Shown piece by piece: positions 56,633 through 64,000 of a DNA stretch of 64,000 bases. Source of the stretch: Endocalyx cinctus (lineage: Eukaryota > Ascomycota > Sordariomycetes > Amphisphaeriales > Apiosporaceae); contig BCKC01000001.1 in assembly GCA_001600455.1 (NCBI GenBank), positions 3,498,441 to 3,562,440 on the forward strand, in the 5' to 3' direction. Under the pieces are notes generated by a model, which was given only the letters and a program-made list of their open reading frames with translations, was not told the DNA's origin and searched no databases. The position numbers and the translations under genes are program-made. How positions within the stretch are numbered: the first letter of the stretch is position 1; each line of letters starts with the position of its first letter.

Positions 56633-59049
56633 TTAGTTGGTCGGCGAATCAAAGTCGTTTGGGCGGAATGGGCGGTTGCCTAAGTTGTAGATCTGGTTGT
56701 CATCCGCTGGACTTTGGGTTGGGCTTGGGTTCGAACCATGGGTGCTTCGGCCAATGATTCCCTGGTTGATAATGGCACTGTCGCAATCGACGAGCTCGAC
56801 GCCATCTTTACCTGCTGCATCTTCTTTGGGTATTCTCAAAATCTTTCGGCGAATATACTGCATCCACGACGGAACGTCTCTCTTACCCATACCCCAATTG
56901 TATACCTCCTTCTCATGCCAGTTGGATGGCGTAAGTCTACCATCGCTCAACTTAACTACCATCCAGATCATGGTATTGAGCACGACGTATACCATCATTC
57001 CTCTATGATGACACATAAATTAGTGGGGCACTAAACACTAGGTAAGCATCCCGTGGATATTAGTCAACTTACGCAATGAGACCGTAGGCGACACTGTAAC
57101 TAAAAGGCATAAAGGCCAAAGTTACAAACGAAGGAACAGCATCGCCGATATATTGCCAATTGATGTTGACGACTTGACGGATCATGAGACATCCAACCTA
57201 TACAGTATATCAGTAATATCCCTCAATGCGTATCCTTAGTGATTCTTACCAAGACTAGAGTAGCACCGGTAGCCCAGGGTGGGACTGAGGCCAAGATGGG
57301 GGCAAAGAAAAGACTGATTATGAAACAAACACCCGTTGAGATAGCTGTCAACCCAGTACGACCACCTTCGGCAATCCCCGCGCCACTCTCGATGAATGCA
57401 GTGACTGGAGAGCAACCAAAGAGCGATCCAATAGAGATACAGGCTGCGTCGGTACAATATGCCATCGTTGATCGCGGAAAATTTCCATCTTCTTTAACAA
57501 CGCCGCAGAACTTTGCCATGGAATATAGGGTTGCGGTGCAGTCGATGATATCTACGTAAAGAAGAGTTATGAGGGCAAGGCCAAACTGAGCTGCACTAGT
57601 ACCGCTCAACTCCCATTGCTGGACATTGAGAGTGCTTTCTATGCGATGAAAGGCTATCACCTGCTTGAAGAATGAATATCTATTTTCTCCTGCTTCGGTG
57701 TAAGGAAAGTAGGTGAAGGGAGTGTTCCGACTGATTTGCGTTAGCTATTTGGCTTTGTAACGAGGCACAATTTACTTACGGCCAAGAAACAATAGATACT
57801 AGCGAAATGCCAATAATGATGGCGCTTTTCACCTTAAAGGCCATCAGAAACGCGACGAGAACGCCTCCTAGGAAAATACCAATCCACATCTATTTCTTAA
57901 TGTCAGTGTATACCTTCGAAACAGTTCTTGTATAGGGAACAAACCGAAGGGTTCTGCATGATATGGGTTTTGCACTCTCCATTATCAAGATCTTGCGGCA
58001 TGCAACCACCTATCGCGAGAGGTGTGGTATAGCCACCTGTAATAGCTCCAATTCCAGCCGAATATGACAAACCAATCTCGGTAAGGAATAGACCAATACC
58101 AACACCAGAGGCTGTCTTGATAGTCGCGGGGATCATGCGGACTAGCCACTGTCGCATTCCTGTGAGGGCTAGGAACATAAAAATGAACCCTTCGACGAAT
58201 ACGGCGGTAAGGGCTATTCGATAAGGGACTGGACCAGTGCCATGCCAACCGACGACTTGATAAGTGAAATATGCGTTCAAACCCATGCCTGGTCTTCAAC
58301 CCAAGTCAAGTCAGTGTTTATTCCTTGAAGTCATTGGATTCTAAAAAGCACAAAATATGAACTTACCCAAGTGCCACTGGAAGATTGGTTAGTAAGCCGA
58401 AGATGATACTTGAGAAGCCTGCCAGCGCAGCAGTGGCAGTGATCAGATCAAGCTTGATTCCTATTATGCTCAAACAAATTTAGTCAGTCCTTTATGTGTG
58501 ATTATTCAAAGGCTCCAGAATTGGGTTTGTGCTTACCAACTTGGCATGTCTCAAAGGTTACATCTCCCGGGCATCCAGTAGCAAGCTTATCTTCAGGGCA
58601 TTGACATGTTGCACCAGATTCTGACAGGACGGAAGCCTAAGTAGATTAAATGAGCCAAATTCTACGATTAATGTGTGTTCTAGAAAGAGCCATATGCTTA
58701 CGTTGACGGCGATGATGTATGCCATTGTCGCAAAAGTTGTTAGACCGGCTTGGATCTCTCCAAAGAAACTTGTCCCTGGAATAGTTTGGGGCTGCGATTG
58801 ATTAGTATCTGTAAACTGTAATCCGAAAAGAACTGTATATACGAAGAAAACTTCATCCGAATACTCGACGAAGTATACTCGACGAAGGGTATCAGTACTT
58901 ACATGACCGGCCCCCTCAAGATGAAATACACGACCAAAAGTTGACTTGGTAATGGTCTGGTCAATCTTAACAGCTTTTGCCTTAATCTTTGTCAAACGGG
59001 CCTGGAAAAACGCAATAAGCTTCGACGCCAATCCCAAAATGCGATCCAT
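56633..59049 (-). CDS. azgA: AzgA-type purine (hypoxanthine/adenine/guanine) permease
   Basis: Nine exons: 59049-58903, 58791-58702, 58636-58537, 58460-58367, 58293-57945, 57889-57780, 57730-57250, 57197-57073 and 57002-56633, introns 49-111 nt; 621 aa. The exon-5 acceptor is GAAG at 58294, since only it yields VALGPGMGLNAYFTYQVVGW. AzgA hallmarks appear in order: FHLEGAGH, AGLTTFATMAYIIAVN, the PGMGLNAYF motif, the NCS2/AzgA signature region IDCTATLYSMAKFCG, and SPVTAFIESGAGIAEGGRTG near the substrate site. Many membrane helices (about 12-14) can be read. The loop with Cys residues (SGATCQCPEDKLATGCPGD) is typical of fungal AzgA. It carries purines with protons across the plasma membrane and is a known purine-uptake system in Aspergillus. 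The tail is Pro/Asn-rich and hydrophilic. Confidence 0.94.
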
Positions 59050-62000
59050 GATTTCGGAAAAGTGTAATTGAAGAACGAGGTATTTGTTCAAGGTTGAGAG
59101 GCGCCTCGTCCAATTGATCGCCGTGATTAAAGAAGAAAAAGAAACAACGAAGGAAAGAATGGGTACGAGAAGGAAAAAAAAAAAAAAAAAAAACCAGAGA
59201 GAATTAACAATGAAATGAATATTTTAGTGAAATAAAGTGAATAATCAAGTGTAGAATATAATCACTTGACCAGTCTTCACGAGAATGAATGGCAGTGCTT
59301 AGAATAGTTGCCCAGGGGCTCGAGAGGCAGACTAGGATAAGTCGAAGTGCGGTAGAGGGTTTATCGTTCTCGGCGATTATACATTCTGCAGTAACAGGTA
59401 GAAGGTAGTGAAGTACAATATCGAAATTAGAGGTGACACTAAACGGTAAAGTAAAGGTACCTGAATAAGTATTTTTCTACCCTGCTTTGGAACAGAATGC
59501 ACTGGTCAGGTTGAGAGCATGGTAAGAAAGGATACTTTGAATGAAACACACGGTGATAGAACATATGCTAGACTTGAAATGTTTTTCTTATATGGAAAGA
59601 GAGGAAATAGAGAAAGAGTGAAAAGATTGGGGACGCGATTCAACCAATATAGAGGAAGGTACTGTTGCTCATTCAAGTTCATTCCAAAAAAAAACTTAGA
59701 AATCTGATTAATAGGAAGGTATGTACGGAGTACTAATAGAGAAATACAGGGCAGGTTTAAACCCCTAGAAATAACTTGATCAGTAAAAAAAAAAAAGTAT
59801 TTACCTCCGAGTCTGTTAGGTGGCGATGAATACATGTAGTGAACAAGACCTCAGTATTATTCCATTTCGCGAATTTATTATTACACATCAACAACTAACT
59901 AATAAGAAAAACTGAGTTTTGACCTCTTTTGTACCCTTTACCACCTACTCATTCAACTTGCAGTATTTAAATTGTATGTTTTTTTTGTCTATTCTTCTTT
60001 TCTTATGAATAAGAAAATATAGATATATGGTAGCTAATTATACCTACGAAATGATTATCATTTGAGTATCAGAGATGCGAATGGGCTTTATGACTAATTC
60101 ATTTTCCCCTTGCTTGAAATCTCTGGCTGTATACTTTTCTTCCATCTCACAAGAGCAAAGGTGTTTGTATTGCTCATGAGGCGATCAAAGGATCTCATTG
60201 GAATACAAGCCAATCAATGAAGGAAAACTTGAATCTAAAAATTCCCCGAAGCTCTGTGTATTGCTTTCAGAGACATGAAACTGATTTTATCCGAGACTCG
60301 CCTACTCAACTTCAATGTATGGACAGAGCACATGTTTTCTGTCTTCGACGATTGATCATGTGTAAGAGCTTCTGTAATAGAAGTGTGAATACGGTACTGG
60401 ATACACCATGTTCATGTCTTGGGCAGTATTACTCGACACAGATTCTTCCGTAGCCCAAGACAGGTTGGAACGAATATTTGATCCTGGGGTAGATTTATGG
60501 ACCGTAATTACATCCAAAATAGATATTTGTTTATAAATGTATAAATAATCAGGGTCTTCTTGCTTTGATGTGGAGCTGCGAGTAGATGCAAGGCTCTTCT
60601 CAGTTTCCGTTATCGTATGCATGGTTGATTTCGTCAATTACCACTTACGGAACTTGTTGTCACTCAAGCTCCCTGTACTGCAGGACTCCCGTTTAAGGTT
60701 TCATCTTGTAGTCGTTATTGAGTTGTTGAGTTATTGAGATAATTTTATGCGGTATGTATTATTTTGATATGACTTGCATGAAATATGAGTTGATACCCAT
60801 TCGAGCCACACATTTCTTACAACGGTTATTATAGAACTGGGCTGACGAGTACACATGAGGAAAGGGATTAATCTATGACGATGCAAACTACATATTCTGC
60901 TGCAGAGTTCCATCAGCTTGTGACAATTATCCACCTTTACCAAAAAAAAAAAAAGAGAACTTCATAAAATGACGCCACAATACGAGGGAGGACGAGATGG
61001 TGGACGAATGCATGAAACATGCAGGACAAACTACTAATTACCGAAATCTGGGTCATACAAGCCCCCCTCATATTTTCAATGGCTCCTCATGTAAATAGAG
61101 TCGTGTATGATTTATACACCTTAGGTTTCAATTTTGTTACCGGTTCTACCGTGTCCCATCCAGGTCTCTCGATATGTGCTTAAAAATGAGCGAATCGGAT
61201 AGATATCCTTGTTCACGGCAGACATGAGAAATATGTTTACCCAGGGGTAGGTGAAAACCAGACTGAACATGGCAGTTAATTCATCTAATTGGATATATGG
61301 ATATAGAGTGATCACTTCCTCGTGAAAATATCCAATGGAATTAAGTCAACCAAATGCTGACACTTGCCTCCATATACCACTGATGAGTGGTTATTATCAT
61401 TCGAGAACGTGTTCGATTTTGGATCAAGGACAAAGTAAAGAGTATGCCCGTTCAGCGTGTTTTCGTTCTCATGCTGAATCCCTTGAACCAAAGAAGCGTA
61501 TGTCTTAAGAGCTGGAGCAGGTTAGAGCTCATGTGATGTAGTTAATCACCTAGAAAATTCTCTCAGTTGCTGTATTCATCCATGCCTAGAGATTAATACA
61601 TATTTTCAAGAAGCCAACTCTGGCTACGGTTAATGTAGTGCCTACATGTTGACAATCTTATGTAACCTATTACATGCGCAACGGTAAATTTCCGATTGTT
61701 ATATATGGGCCGATAGAAGCTGTCCAGCGAAATGCCACTACCCACTGCTTGATGTAACACAAGAGTATCTAATGTCGGCTAAGACGTTGGGGCGGGCGAA
61801 TTTCTCTCCGTATGGAGCTGTAACCATAATGTTTATGTAAGTATTAGGATGTGAAGTCCTTCAGAAGAAATTGCAGACTTTAGAGTAATTATGTGAAATT
61901 CTAACGGTGACATTATTGTATCTTGCAGTTACTATTACATTTCATGAGACATATTTGTAGTATAATATGGGTAAAGGAAGCGCACTTTGTTGATCAAAAT

Positions 62001-64000
62001 TACAGCTCTGTCTCGTTTTCACATTGTTCGGTCCCGATAATATATATTTCATCGCATAATTATTTTCTCCATTCAATGGCGAGACTTCGGACTACACATG
62101 TAAGATCTTTCCAACCAGGTGGTAGATAGTTTCTCTTTACACAATAACACCGCCACATTACCACCCCCCAGAAAAAAAAAAAGACGAACACGCAAAGATT
62201 GTTCCACGTCGTACTCGCTTCACCTCGTAAAGAAGCATTTGGGCAAACTGGAAAGTAGAAGCAAACAGTATTAGTTAATGAAGCTAGGAAGCGGTAAATT
62301 CCATAGGAGCCTGAAAGGTCATATCAAGGTACCTAGGTAGTTTACCGAGTGTTTATTATTAAGATATCCCTCGTGCTTATAGCCATGAAGGTTATGCTGA
62401 CGATACTAGTGTCTCATGCTAATGTACGCAACCGGATTCTTGATCTAATACCATGGGTACCATACCTAAAATAAACATCTGAACATTGTTAAGAGATATC
62501 ATCTACGAAGAGCGCGCTTGTTGCTTATCAACCCATGCGTATCCATTTAAGCAGTAAAGCCGATTATTGACACCAGTTTCGAAGAATCTCGAGAAAGAAT
62601 CTTTATATACATAATAATAATTAATTAGAATGGTTGACGGGATTCTCGAGATACAAAATATGCATACAATTACAGGATATTGAAGAGACTTCTAGTTCGT
62701 AAGATCAATCAAAAAAAGGAAAAGAAAAAAAAAGGAAGAGATCTTTCGTAACACCGAGACTGCCGTGAAGTGACTACTTGGTAGAATCTATACAATTGTC
62801 CAGCAGTTATCCCCGCACTTGTACAACATAAGGAGATATTATCGCGCATCTTCCTACCCCTATGTGAAGATGGGATATGATACCTAGCTGCCTAGTAATT
62901 GCCTCTTACCTTACTTAGAGCCATTTATATAACGTGATAATTATATATGAACCGAATTCGAGGTGGAGATCTACGCTTAGGGACGGAGATACAAAGGCAC
63001 ATACTTATTTACTCATTCTGATGATTAATATATACGCTGATCTACAAAGATATCAAAGATCATAATATGATTATATAGTGTGATGGCTCTCGTCCGAATA
63101 GAGGCCCAGCCAAGTGGTAGCAAAGCAAACATAGAAATCCACGTTACATATAAATCCAAGGCAGGGAGAAAATGTACCTAGGTATTTCATATATGACATG
63201 TCAACGATACCAGAAGGTATGTATCTCTAATACATATTTCTTTTGCAGATGAAGATGTAGAAGTGTTATTATTGTTTTTCAGTGAAGCAAAATAATTATA
63301 AATAATACGAATAACCTACGGCCTTAATTTCTACCTGACTCTAGGTATCGTAGCAATTACTGCGCTGGAGGATATGAACAAGCAACTGAGAAATGATCAC
63401 TAACTTTAAAGCTACCTACCTACCTAGGTACCTAGGTAGTTAATTACTCAATGAGGTAGTGATGGATCGTAGGAGTTGTCTAGTAGCTTTTATACGTCAA
63501 GATGAGGAAACTGCATTTATTAACGTGGTTTCCTGTGGTCTGCCTCAACGCCCAAAATCGGATTAGACCTGTGCATCACATTTGTCTCACCTTTCGAACT
63601 TTTATTACCCATTGATTTGGTCCTATTTTATTTATTTATTTTTTTTGATCTTTTCCCTTGCCTCGTTGACGAGTCATAATTATTATTGAAGTATGTCATG
63701 TCACTCTTGTCTTGAACATTGAAGCTTGTCTTTTCTTTCATCCCAATATCCTCTCTCCTCCTCCATTGTACCAATTCATCACCCCATCTAAATCGTGCAC
63801 GTATTGTTATTCCTTCCTTATACCATTTCAATACCACCGCTGTAATTGCTGTTTTCCTCCATTACAGCAATACGTGGCGCATGTTTCAATCCCGAAACAA
63901 AATTACTACAACCATTTGAACATCGAATACCTACAAACAGGTACTTACTAGTATCTACTTAATAATAATTAGATACTTAGTACTTAGCTGTTAAACTGAT
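59050..64000. other. Right-edge region of 5 kb without supported gene
   Basis: From the AzgA start to the end of the window the DNA is AT-rich with many A/T runs (59176-59192, 60939-60955) and TACCTA/TAGGTA words, the strongest at 63420-63439. Open frames reach at most 109 codons and none shows a domain. A minus-strand frame at 60637-60356 (93 codons) looks faintly coding but has no recognisable family. The AzgA promoter must lie at its left end. No tRNA, repeat family or transposon was recognised. Confidence 0.5.
63420..63439. repeat. Perfect 20-bp palindrome of TACCTAGGTA type
   Basis: CTACCTAGGTACCTAGGTAG equals its own reverse complement. A related GGTACCTAGGTAG lies at about 62328-62341, and shorter versions recur in other spacers. 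Confidence 0.85.

Noticed and set aside
56720..56740. GGTTCGAACC, a B-box-like tRNA promoter word
   Set aside because: It lies inside the coding sequence of AzgA exon 9 and has no tRNA fold around it.

Overview
The window is nuclear DNA from a filamentous ascomycete (Pezizomycotina, most likely a sordariomycete; I cannot name the genus). The evidence is the many short spliceosomal introns (49-140 nt, GTRNGT...YAG), the intron-split orthologues of fungal genes such as grg-1/ccg-1, AzgA, CYK3 and the CORVET protein Vps3, the long AT-rich spacers full of TAGGTA/TACCTA words, and the absence of operons, tRNAs or rRNAs that I could recognise. One ambiguous base lies at 24713 in a poly-T run.

Layout. 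Left edge: the 5' part of the mitoribosomal protein gene mL38 (minus) is divergent from mitoribosomal uL4m (plus), sharing a 356-bp promoter. Then come an ATF/CREB-type bZIP factor (minus, 4.5-5.7 kb), a 3.9-kb spacer, the RPA small subunit Rfa3 (plus, 9.5-10.0 kb) with an ATG-less open frame running on for 326 codons after its UGA, APC/C subunit Cdc16 (minus), a membrane-anchored or secreted SGNH/GDSL hydrolase (plus), a GCK-III Ste20-like kinase (minus) and the cytokinesis protein Cyk3 (plus, 1228 aa). After a 3.8-kb empty stretch come an MFS hexose transporter (plus), a large Pot1/Cdc13-type telomere OB-fold protein (plus, 1593 aa), the starvation/clock protein Grg1/Ccg-1 (plus), a small one-helix membrane protein (plus), Vps3 (minus) divergent from the Golgi CASP homologue Coy1 (plus), a secreted DUF3455 protein (plus), the proteasomal deubiquitinase Uch37/Uch2 (minus) and a nine-exon AzgA purine permease (minus). 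The last 5 kb has no gene I can support.

Most genes are housekeeping and unlinked in function. Some themes recur: chromosome-end and single-strand DNA binding (Rfa3, the Pot1/Cdc13-like protein), cell-cycle and cytokinesis control (Cdc16, GCK-III kinase, Cyk3), membrane traffic (Vps3, Coy1) and nutrient uptake (hexose and purine transporters, glucose-repressible Grg1). No biosynthetic cluster, intact transposon or CRISPR array was found.

Splice structures were derived by hand from splice-site consensus, reading-frame continuity and family similarity; those for Rfa3, Cdc16, the kinase, Cyk3, the hexose transporter, Grg1, Coy1, DUF3455, Uch37 and AzgA join cleanly. The 5' exon of the SGNH hydrolase does not join cleanly by the best splice sites. 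The least ordinary signal is the in-frame extension behind Rfa3.
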